This document shows, one piece after another, positions 8,966 to 16,275 of a stretch of 64,000 nucleotides of DNA. The stretch is from Muricauda sp. MAR_2010_75 (GTDB lineage Bacteria; Bacteroidota; Bacteroidia; Flavobacteriales; Flavobacteriaceae), in contig NZ_JQNJ01000001.1 of assembly GCF_000745185.1 (NCBI RefSeq), positions 2,689,501 to 2,753,500 on the forward strand, in the 5' to 3' direction. Every line of letters begins with the position of its first letter. Within the stretch, counting starts at the first letter, position 1. The position numbers and the translations under genes are program-made. The notes beneath the pieces were generated by a model. The model was not told the origin of the DNA and did no database searches. It saw nothing but the letters and a program-made list of their open reading frames with translations.

Positions 8966-10987
8966 TTGAAGTCAAAAAACCTACATAAGTCTTTATTCAT
9001 TGGATTGTTTGTCCTGTTTTTTGGGATGAACTTTGCAAATGCACAATTTTTGCTTCAAGCCCCCAATACGGGTGATGAAAGTAACTATCAATGGTTTGAA
9101 GCTTCCGATCTAGGAACCGTTCTGGGCACAAATTCCTTTTATGAAGCCACTCAACCTGGGGTTTATTTTGCAACCTATGATGGCACGCTCTGCGGATCCA
9201 ATGCCACTGGCTATTTTATTTTAACCAACTGTTATGCTCCGGATAACGAGGTTACACTTGATATTTCGGCAAGTGTGCCTTCTGGCGCAATAGTGAGTTG
9301 GAGCCCAGCTTTAGGTGGTGATCAAACCAGACCGATGGTTGTGAGCTCTCAAACGGTAATGCGATACACGGCCACAATTACCAAAGCCGGAAATACCAAA
9401 GAGCTTCCAAGATTCACCGTGGTTTGTATGAGTCAGTCCGCTAATTTGGTGGATGATTTAATCGCTGTGAATGAAGATGAATCCATTGAGGTTCCAATTT
9501 TCGATAATGATTCAGATTTGCCAACTACAGGCACCTTGACAACCACAGACCCATCCAACGGTTCGGTTGACATCGACAACAATGGAACAGCGAATGACCC
9601 ATCGGATGATACAGTTACTTACACGCCAAACCCCGATTACAATGGAAGCGATTCCTTTGATTATACCATCTGTAATACCTTAGGGGATTGTAGCACGGCA
9701 ACAGTGATCGTGGATGTTCTTCCTATTGTGGATACCAACGACGACTCAGTTTCAACAGATATTAACGCAAACATTATTGTGCTTTGGAGAGGTAATGATA
9801 ATGACATTCCTACCACAGGAACTATTTCTGCTACAACTCCATCCAACGGAACCGTTGTGTTGAATGACAATAGCACGCCCAATGACCCATCAGATGATGA
9901 CATTACCTACATACCCGATGCAGACTTCCTTGGAACGGATACGTTTGACTATACCGTGTGTAATACCAACGGAAATTGCGATACGGCCACAATAACAGTA
10001 ATTGTCAATTCGCTTGGCATTGATTTGGATTCTGATAATGATGGTATTGTGGACAGCTTTGAGGATCTCAATGTTGACAATGATAATGACCCATCCACAA
10101 ATCCAACAGATACGGACGGGGATGGTTTTCCTGACTATTTGGACATAGATAGCGATAATGATGGCATTCCAGATAATATTGAAGCACAACCTGCTCTAGG
10201 CTATATCGCTCCAAGTTTAGCGGATGCCAACGGAAACGGTTTGGATGATGCCTATGAAAATGATGGCAATGTTGGTTTGATTCCCTTGGATTTTGACAAT
10301 GATGGCATTCCAGATTATGTGGACATCGATAGTGACGATGACAATGTGCCTGATGCTATTGAAGGCCATGACCTTGACCACGATGGCATTGCCGATGTGA
10401 CTCTCATAGGTTCCGATAAGGATAATGACGGATTGGATGATGGGTATGAAGCAGATACCGTAATTGATATTGATGTAAATGATAAAATTGATGATCCTAG
10501 CATAGACTTGCCCGATACTGATTCCGATGGTATTCCCGATTTTAGGGATTCCGATGATGACGATGATGGTATCGAGACCATTGATGAGGATTTAGACCAA
10601 GATGGAAACTATGCCAATGATGATTCCAATGAAAATGGAGTCCCCAACTATCTAGATCCAGACTTGGGTGAAACCACAGTGGAAACGGTTGATGTCATCA
10701 ATGTAATCACACCCAATGGAGATGGTGTTCATGATGTGTTGGCCATCAACGGGCTTGAAAATTATCCGAACAACACGGTCAAAATTTATAACCGTTGGGG
10801 TGTTATGGTCTATCAGACCAGAGCCTATGATACCGTTGGAAATGTCTTTGATGGTACATCCCAAGGTAGGGTGACCGTAGATCAGGACAACAAACTTCCT
10901 GTAGGTACCTATTTCTACATCATAGACTACCAAGATGACACCGGAAATATGAAACAACTTTCAGGGTATCTATATATAAACCGATAA
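8966..10987 (+). CDS. T9SS type B sorting-domain protein with Ig/cadherin-like domains and thrombospondin type 3-like repeats
   Basis: 673 residues. The start is a TTG at 8966, 23 nt after the previous stop; no ATG lies between the upstream in-frame stop and the signal peptide, and the TTG gives a good one (KSKNLHKSLFIGLFVLFFGM, ANAQ). Residues about 155-345 contain two cadherin/Big_9-like domains (VNEDESIEVPIFDND; TYTPNPDYNGSDSFDYTICN). Residues about 350-575 are rich in DxDxDG calcium loops (DLDSDNDGIVDSFEDLN) of the thrombospondin type 3 kind. Residues 577-673 are the C-terminal type B sorting domain (VITPNGDGVHDVL; VKIYNRWGVMVY; LPVGTYFYIIDYQD). It should be exported by T9SS and placed on the surface. 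With the giant gene upstream and porP/sprF 4 nt downstream it forms a likely operon, possibly acting as an anchor or chaperone for the repeat protein (inference). Confidence 0.88.
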   Translation: MKSKNLHKSLFIGLFVLFFGMNFANAQFLLQAPNTGDESNYQWFEASDLGTVLGTNSFYEATQPGVYFATYDGTLCGSNATGYFILTNCYAPDNEVTLDISASVPSGAIVSWSPALGGDQTRPMVVSSQTVMRYTATITKAGNTKELPRFTVVCMSQSANLVDDLIAVNEDESIEVPIFDNDSDLPTTGTLTTTDPSNGSVDIDNNGTANDPSDDTVTYTPNPDYNGSDSFDYTICNTLGDCSTATVIVDVLPIVDTNDDSVSTDINANIIVLWRGNDNDIPTTGTISATTPSNGTVVLNDNSTPNDPSDDDITYIPDADFLGTDTFDYTVCNTNGNCDTATITVIVNSLGIDLDSDNDGIVDSFEDLNVDNDNDPSTNPTDTDGDGFPDYLDIDSDNDGIPDNIEAQPALGYIAPSLADANGNGLDDAYENDGNVGLIPLDFDNDGIPDYVDIDSDDDNVPDAIEGHDLDHDGIADVTLIGSDKDNDGLDDGYEADTVIDIDVNDKIDDPSIDLPDTDSDGIPDFRDSDDDDDGIETIDEDLDQDGNYANDDSNENGVPNYLDPDLGETTVETVDVINVITPNGDGVHDVLAINGLENYPNNTVKIYNRWGVMVYQTRAYDTVGNVFDGTSQGRVTVDQDNKLPVGTYFYIIDYQDDTGNMKQLSGYLYINR

Positions 10988-10991
10988 AGAA

Positions 10992-11948
10992 ATGGCCGCT
11001 GTGAAGAAAATGGATTTAAAAAATAGAATTAAGGGGCTACTTACCGTGTTACTGCTGGGGGTAATGGGAGCAGTTCATGCGCAACAAGATGCACAGTACA
11101 CGCAATATATGTACAACACGGTAAGTGTAAACCCTGCCTATGCTGGTTCTCGGGGACATTTGAGTATTGCCGCCCTATATCGCAACCAATGGTTGGGATT
11201 GGATGGCGCTCCCGAGACACAAACCCTTAATATTCACACCCCAATGGGATACCGAGGCGTCGGATTGGGGATTTCCGTGGTGAACGATAAGATAGGCCCA
11301 ACTTCGGAGACGTATTTTGATGTGGACTTTTCCTATACCATTTACACTTCATTTGAAGGTCGTTTGAGTTTTGGATTAAAGGCCAGTGCCCACATGCTCG
11401 ATATCAGATATTCTGAACTGGACGAATTTGAGATAGACCCACAATTACAATCACAACAAGATATTCAAAACAAATTCTCGCCAAATATTGGTGCTGGGGT
11501 GTACTATCATACCGACAGATTTTATGCAGGACTCTCCGCTCCAAGAATATTGGAAACCACACATTTTGATGAATCATCCGTGTCCACTGCCAAGGAGCAG
11601 ATAAATTTATACGCCATTACAGGTTATGTTTGGGATTTGAATCCCTTCCTAAAGTTCAAGCCCACCCTATTGACCAAGGTGGTGCAAGGTGCTCCGTTGC
11701 AGGTTGACCTCTCAGCAAACTTCATGTTGAATGAACGGTTTATTGGAGGCGTTGCCTACCGATGGGATGCTGCTTTCAGTGGCCTGTTTGGCTTTATGGT
11801 CTCTGACCAGTTTATGATCGGCCTAGCGTATGATCGTGAAATCACCGAATTGGGAGCAGCCACCTTCAATGATGGTTCTTTCGAGGTCATTCTACGCTAT
11901 GATTTCATCAGAAACGTGGGCAATCTTAAATCGCCACGCTTCTTTTAA
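10992..11948 (+). CDS. PorP/SprF family type IX secretion outer-membrane protein
   Basis: 318 residues, starting 4 nt after the preceding stop. The N-terminus (MDLKNRIKGLLTVLLLGVMG, AVHAQ) is a signal peptide; the ATG at 10992 or the in-frame ATG at 11010 could be used. The mature start QQDAQYTQYMYN followed by VNPAYAGSRG is the family signature, and the rest is a beta-barrel pattern ending NLKSPRFF. In Flavobacterium johnsoniae, SprF is needed to secrete the giant adhesin SprB encoded next to it. By analogy this protein probably serves the repeat protein or the type B protein encoded just upstream. Confidence 0.92.
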   Translation: MAAVKKMDLKNRIKGLLTVLLLGVMGAVHAQQDAQYTQYMYNTVSVNPAYAGSRGHLSIAALYRNQWLGLDGAPETQTLNIHTPMGYRGVGLGISVVNDKIGPTSETYFDVDFSYTIYTSFEGRLSFGLKASAHMLDIRYSELDEFEIDPQLQSQQDIQNKFSPNIGAGVYYHTDRFYAGLSAPRILETTHFDESSVSTAKEQINLYAITGYVWDLNPFLKFKPTLLTKVVQGAPLQVDLSANFMLNERFIGGVAYRWDAAFSGLFGFMVSDQFMIGLAYDREITELGAATFNDGSFEVILRYDFIRNVGNLKSPRFF

Positions 11949-12005
11949 GGACAATTTAAAAGTCTTACTTCCGATAAATTCCGCCAAAGGTCATATTTTT
12001 ACCTC

Positions 12006-12539
12006 ATGGAAGAGGAAAATGTGATATTGGTAAATGAGGCTGATGAGCCTGTTGGCCTAATGCCCAAAATGGAAGCCCACGAAAAAGCATTGCTGCATCG
12101 GGCTTTTTCTGTTTTTGTGATGAACGATAAGGGGGAGACCATGCTTCAACAGCGTGCCAAGGACAAATACCATTCCCCTTTGTTGTGGACCAATACCTGT
12201 TGTAGCCATCAAAGAGAGGGAGAATCCAATATTGAAGCTGGCAAACGTCGGCTAATGGAAGAAATGGGCTTTAGCACAGAACTCACGGAGTTGTTTTCAT
12301 TTATCTATAAGGCTCCTTTTGATAATGGCCTCACCGAACACGAGTACGATCATGTCATGATCGGGACCTTCAATGAAACACCTGAAATCAACCCTGATGA
12401 GGTGGCAGATTGGAAATGGATGCACCCCGAGGACATTAAAACCGACATTTGCGAAAACCCAGATGAGTATACCGCTTGGTTCAAGATTATTTTTGAGCGT
12501 TTCTACGATCATCTCATGAAAAACATACCAACACAATGA
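12006..12539 (+). CDS. idi: Isopentenyl-diphosphate delta-isomerase, type 1
   Basis: 177 residues, the usual length. A Nudix-fold enzyme that interconverts isopentenyl and dimethylallyl diphosphate, feeding isoprenoids such as the carotenoids encoded at 51-55 kb. The active site is visible: the cysteine in NTCCSHQR (about residue 65) and the glutamates in TEHEYDH (E111, E113), with metal-binding histidines near the N-terminus (EAHEKALLHRAF). The stop overlaps the next ATG by 4 nt (ATGA), so it is translationally coupled to the QueD-like gene and then manA. Confidence 0.95.
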   Translation: MEEENVILVNEADEPVGLMPKMEAHEKALLHRAFSVFVMNDKGETMLQQRAKDKYHSPLLWTNTCCSHQREGESNIEAGKRRLMEEMGFSTELTELFSFIYKAPFDNGLTEHEYDHVMIGTFNETPEINPDEVADWKWMHPEDIKTDICENPDEYTAWFKIIFERFYDHLMKNIPTQ

Positions 12540-12943
12540 AGGTAAAAGTGAGTAGAAAGGCCACCTTTAATGCGGCACATAGGTTACATAGGCCCGATTG
12601 GGATGATGAGAAGAACAAAGCTGTTTTTGGAAAATGCAACAATCCACGGTACCACGGTCATAATTATGACCTTATTGTAAGCGTAACCGGTGAGATAGAT
12701 CAGGAAACCGGTTTTGTGATGGATCTTAAAGTGCTCAAGGACTTGATCAAGGAACATGTTGAAGAAGCTCTAGATCATAAAAACCTCAATGCAGATGTTC
12801 CCGAGTTCAAGAAATTGAATCCTACCGCAGAAAATATAGCCGTCGTTATCTGGAATAAGCTTAGACCTCATATAGACAAGGCCAAGGACCTGGAAGTTGT
12901 GCTATATGAAACCCCCCGAAATTTTGTAACTTACTCAGGATAA
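12536..12943 (+). CDS. queD: 6-carboxytetrahydropterin synthase / PTPS family
   Basis: 135 residues. The zinc-binding histidines are present (H15 in NAAHRL; H40 and H42 in YHGHNY), as are the catalytic cysteine C34 in FGKCNNPRYHGH, the LDHKNLN motif, the PTAEN motif and the C-terminal YETPRN. QueD makes the queuosine precursor 6-carboxy-tetrahydropterin from dihydroneopterin triphosphate. The related PTPS enzymes share the same residues, so the exact product is not settled. The start overlaps idi by 4 nt. No other queuosine genes are in the window. Confidence 0.88.
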   Translation: MKVKVSRKATFNAAHRLHRPDWDDEKNKAVFGKCNNPRYHGHNYDLIVSVTGEIDQETGFVMDLKVLKDLIKEHVEEALDHKNLNADVPEFKKLNPTAENIAVVIWNKLRPHIDKAKDLEVVLYETPRNFVTYSG

Positions 12944-12944
12944 A

Positions 12945-13913
12945 ATGGACCTATACCCTTTAAAATTCAAACCAATCCTAAAGGAACGTCTTTGGGGCGG
13001 AACAAAACTTAAAGACGTACTCAACAAACCCATTGAAAGTGAAATCACTGGGGAAAGTTGGGAGCTCTCTAGTGTAGAGGGCGATATTTCAGAAGTCTCC
13101 AATGGTGCTTTGGCCGGTACATCCCTCAAAGAATTGGTGGCAGAGCAGGGGGAGGCTTTGTTGGGAAAAAGTGTAGTGGATCGTTTTGGCACTGAATTTC
13201 CCATCCTCGTTAAGTTTATAGATGCCAAGCAAGACCTTTCCATACAGTTGCATCCCAATGATGATTTGGCAAGGGAAAGGCACAATTCCTTTGGAAAAAC
13301 AGAGATGTGGTACATCATGGATGCCGACCCTGGAGCAAAACTCATTGTGGGCTTCAACAAAGACGTTGAAAAAGGTGAATACATTCAAAGTTTGGAAGAA
13401 GGAACCTTGTTGGATTTAATGAACTACGAAGAAGTTTCAGAAGGGGACACCTTTTTTATAAATACCGGAAAAATCCATGCCATTGGTGCTGGGGTCATGT
13501 TGGCCGAGATTCAACAGACTTCGGATGTTACCTACCGCGTCTACGATTTTGACCGCAAGGACAAAAATGGAAATCTTAGGGAATTGCATACCAGTTTGGC
13601 TGTTGATGCCATCGACTATGAACAAAAAGATGATTTTAAGGTGGATTATCCCAATGATAAAGATGCCGTGAATACCATGGTGGATTGCCCGTATTTCAAG
13701 ACCAATTTTTTGGATTTGGATAAAACAATGCACCAAGATGTATCCCTCAGGGATTCCTTTACCATTTTTATGTGTGTTGGGGGAGAGGCAACGATTTCCA
13801 ATGATTGGGGCAGTACCTCCATAAAAAGGGGTGAGACTGTTTTGGTTGCTGCCTGTAGTAGTGCTGTGGAGATAAACACCCATGGAGCCAGACTTTTAGA
13901 AGTTACCATTTAG
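12945..13913 (+). CDS. manA: Mannose-6-phosphate isomerase, class I
   Basis: 322 residues, the short bacterial form. It interconverts mannose 6-phosphate and fructose 6-phosphate for cell-surface polysaccharide precursors. The start LYPLKFKPILKERLWGG is typical. Zinc ligands appear in SIQLHPND (Q101, H103) and FGKTEMWY (E120), and a further histidine in TGKIHAIGAG. The gene begins 1 nt after the queD stop, so idi, queD and manA look like one transcript even though their pathways are unrelated. Confidence 0.93.
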   Translation: MDLYPLKFKPILKERLWGGTKLKDVLNKPIESEITGESWELSSVEGDISEVSNGALAGTSLKELVAEQGEALLGKSVVDRFGTEFPILVKFIDAKQDLSIQLHPNDDLARERHNSFGKTEMWYIMDADPGAKLIVGFNKDVEKGEYIQSLEEGTLLDLMNYEEVSEGDTFFINTGKIHAIGAGVMLAEIQQTSDVTYRVYDFDRKDKNGNLRELHTSLAVDAIDYEQKDDFKVDYPNDKDAVNTMVDCPYFKTNFLDLDKTMHQDVSLRDSFTIFMCVGGEATISNDWGSTSIKRGETVLVAACSSAVEINTHGARLLEVTI

Positions 13914-13916
13914 TAG

Positions 13917-13924
13917 TACATTTG
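13917..13924 (+). promoter_or_regulatory. -7 promoter element TACATTTG
   Basis: Perfect TAnnTTTG match 15 nt before the ATG at 13939, just after the manA stop. No clear TTG at -33. Confidence 0.35.
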
Positions 13925-13938
13925 AAAAAATACTTACC

Positions 13939-14211
13939 ATGCCAAGTGTTCGTGATTTAAAAAAGGATGTCAACTTTGTGCTGGGAGACATCATTGAAGC
14001 GGTTTATATTTGGGAAGCCGGTTCGGGAAACAAAGAATCTGAAGAGGGTACCGTAATCATTGACAAGGCGATTGCCGTGTTCGATGAGTTAATGGGCAAA
14101 ATCCATCAGAAAGAGGTAGAGGATACCAAAGCCCATTTCAAGGAAATTAGGGCCCAATTGGAAGAAAAAGCCACAGAACTTGTGGAAGAACTGAACAATC
14201 TCGCCAGTTAG
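13939..14211 (+). CDS. Small conserved helical protein of unknown function
   Basis: 90 residues, acidic, with no signal peptide. It starts MPSVRDLKKDVNFVLGDIIE and ends in a heptad-like stretch (AQLEEKATELVEELNNL), so it is probably all-helical and may be a coiled coil. Proteins with this start are, as I recall, common in Flavobacteriia as hypotheticals. It has its own promoter-like element and its stop abuts the convergent DUF4369 gene. I cannot assign a function. Confidence 0.75.
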   Translation: MPSVRDLKKDVNFVLGDIIEAVYIWEAGSGNKESEEGTVIIDKAIAVFDELMGKIHQKEVEDTKAHFKEIRAQLEEKATELVEELNNLAS

Positions 14212-14913
14212 TTATTCCTGCTCCTTTAAAAAGGCTGAAAGGGCTTTTCCGTATTTGGATGATGCCACTTCAGGGGAAAGTCCATTGTACACAGAGTCCA
14301 AATATTTGGGGTTTGCTTCACTGGCCTCCGTTAACATAATATATGGAGTGGCATAGGAATCGCCATTGTTCAACCCAAAATTAAGTACATATCTGTACCT
14401 GTTCAACAGGTTTTGGTCCGCCAATCTTTGTAGGGAATCCAATGCCTCGGTGTTTTCTTGATATTTTGGTTGGGCGGCTTCTTGCATCAAGCTCAAATCC
14501 TTTAGGTTGAAATTGGATAACATTTTGTTGAATTCAGAAAGTTTTTCATGGGATGCGGAACCCGATATTTTGGGATTCATATCAAAAGTGTTCCAAGATG
14601 TATTGATGACGATTTCTCCAGGTTCCCCAAAAAACATAATCCTATCATTTACATCATTCTTATCCTCTTTTTCCAAATAGAGGTAAAACACATCGGGATC
14701 TACCACTTCTTCTGAAAAACTGAAATTGCCATCACCCTCAATTTTGAGGGAATCCAATACCACCAAGGTTGAATCGTTGAATTGTTGCAGAAAAAGGGTA
14801 CCTTTTTTCAGGCCTTTTATGTTTCCGGAAACAATCATGGTGTTTTCCGTGTTCTTTTCACAGGAAGCAACGGCCAATGCCAAAAGTACTGCAGTAAGGA
14901 TTCTCTTCATCAT
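14212..14913 (-). CDS. DUF4369-type lipoprotein
   Basis: 233 residues from the ATG at 14913; a much longer in-frame extension to 15198 overlaps the next gene and has no protein-like composition, so it is rejected. The N-terminus (MMKRILTAVLLALAVASCEK) is a lipoprotein signal with the lipobox cysteine at 18. The following VSGNIKGLKKGTLFLQQFND and LDSLKIEGDGNFSF are the DUF4369 domain, usually found before a thioredoxin fold in Bacteroidota. Here no thioredoxin domain follows; the rest is helical. Probably a periplasmic-facing envelope lipoprotein of unknown function. Confidence 0.82.
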   Translation of the reverse strand: MMKRILTAVLLALAVASCEKNTENTMIVSGNIKGLKKGTLFLQQFNDSTLVVLDSLKIEGDGNFSFSEEVVDPDVFYLYLEKEDKNDVNDRIMFFGEPGEIVINTSWNTFDMNPKISGSASHEKLSEFNKMLSNFNLKDLSLMQEAAQPKYQENTEALDSLQRLADQNLLNRYRYVLNFGLNNGDSYATPYIMLTEASEANPKYLDSVYNGLSPEVASSKYGKALSAFLKEQE

Positions 14914-14954
14914 TAAAATTTTGCTCGGCAAATATGCATAAACTTCTGAACTTT

Positions 14955-16217
14955 TTAAACTTTGGAGGCCACTTCCATCAATAAAGCACAGATATAGGCT
15001 CCCGCAGTGCCCACAACATAGCCAAAAACGGCCAAAAGAATACCCACGGATGTCAAGGAAGGATGAAATTCGGCTGCCACAACCGGTGCTGAAGCAGCAC
15101 CTCCTACATTGGCCTGACTCCCCACGGCAAGAAAAAAGTAGGGAGCTTTGATCAATTTGGCCACTAAGATCAATAACCCGGCATGGATGGAAATCCAAAC
15201 CAACCCTATGGCAATGAGTCCGGGATTTTCCAAAACCTTGCCCAAATCCATTTTCATGCCAATGGTGGCCACCAATATGTAAATGAACATGCCCCCAATT
15301 TTGCTCGCTCCGGCCCCTTCATAATTTTTAGCTTTGGTAAAAGACAAACCTATTCCAATGGCAGTAGCAAAGACCACCATCCACAGAAACTGGGAGCCCA
15401 ACGAGGAAAGTATTTTTTGTTTGTTGCGGATTACCTCAAAATTGGCTTCCAAAAATCCAGCAAAATGATGGCCCAAAAAGTGGGCAATGCCTACTCCGGC
15501 AAAGGCATAAAACAGCATCATCATCAAATCGGGCAATGAGGTTACGCGTGCAATCTTTTCCGTATAGGTCGATACTTTTTGTTTTAGGTCCTCAATGGAA
15601 GCGGTGTCCGCTTTAAGCCAAGCATCAATCTTTTTTGTCTTTCCAATACCCAATAAAAGGATGGCCATCCAAAGATTGGCCACCACTATATCGATGAGGA
15701 CCATACCTCCATAATTTTCTTGGTTGTATTTAAAGACCTCCAGCATGGCGGCCTGATTGGCTCCACCACCAATCCAACTTCCGGCAATGGTGGCCAAGCC
15801 TCGCCAAACGGCATCAACACCGCTACCACCCACGGTTTCAGGAGAAAAAATGGAGACAATTAAAATGGCCAAAGGACCCCCGATAATAATACCGGCAGTG
15901 CCTGTTAAAAACATGATGAGTGCTTTGGAACCCAAATTTATGATGGCCTTAAGGTCTATACTCAAGGTCATTAAAATTAATGCGGCAGGTAAAAGATATC
16001 TACTGGCCACAAAATAGGTTTGCGATGCCGATTCGTCCACAATGCCCAAGCTCGCCAAAATTGCGGGCAAGAGGTAACACATGAGCACGGTGGGCACTAC
16101 ACCATAAAATTTATTCCAAAAACCGGTCTTGATTGATGAAGTATAAAAAACAAAGCCCAAACAGAGGCAAAGCAATCCGAAGATGACCGTGTCATCCGTA
16201 AAAGGTAGTTGGTCCAT
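14955..16217 (-). CDS. DUF819 family integral membrane protein
   Basis: 420 residues with about eleven to twelve hydrophobic segments. Motifs of the DUF819 (YjcL-like) family are visible: WRGLATIAGSWIGGGANQAA, SQANVGGAASAPVVAAEFHP and a C-terminal GYVVGTAGAYICALLM. The glycine-rich inverted repeats suggest a transporter fold, but the substrate is unknown. A TATATTTG promoter element on the minus strand (16240-16247) lies 23 nt upstream of the ATG. The DUF4369 lipoprotein gene follows after 41 nt and may share the transcript. Confidence 0.85.
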   Translation of the reverse strand: MDQLPFTDDTVIFGLLCLCLGFVFYTSSIKTGFWNKFYGVVPTVLMCYLLPAILASLGIVDESASQTYFVASRYLLPAALILMTLSIDLKAIINLGSKALIMFLTGTAGIIIGGPLAILIVSIFSPETVGGSGVDAVWRGLATIAGSWIGGGANQAAMLEVFKYNQENYGGMVLIDIVVANLWMAILLLGIGKTKKIDAWLKADTASIEDLKQKVSTYTEKIARVTSLPDLMMMLFYAFAGVGIAHFLGHHFAGFLEANFEVIRNKQKILSSLGSQFLWMVVFATAIGIGLSFTKAKNYEGAGASKIGGMFIYILVATIGMKMDLGKVLENPGLIAIGLVWISIHAGLLILVAKLIKAPYFFLAVGSQANVGGAASAPVVAAEFHPSLTSVGILLAVFGYVVGTAGAYICALLMEVASKV

Positions 16218-16239
16218 AGCGTTTAAATCCTGATATCCT

Positions 16240-16247
16240 CAAATATA
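16240..16247 (-). promoter_or_regulatory. -7 promoter element TATATTTG (minus strand)
   Basis: Perfect TAnnTTTG on the minus strand, 23 nt upstream of the DUF819 start codon. The -33 element is not clear. Confidence 0.35.
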
Positions 16248-16275
16248 GGAAAATCAAAAAGTGTAGACGCTAGGC

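Noticed and set aside
14914..15198. N-terminal extension of the DUF4369 protein
   Set aside because: It overlaps the DUF819 gene, is cysteine- and serine-rich without protein character, and the lipoprotein signal starts cleanly at 14913.
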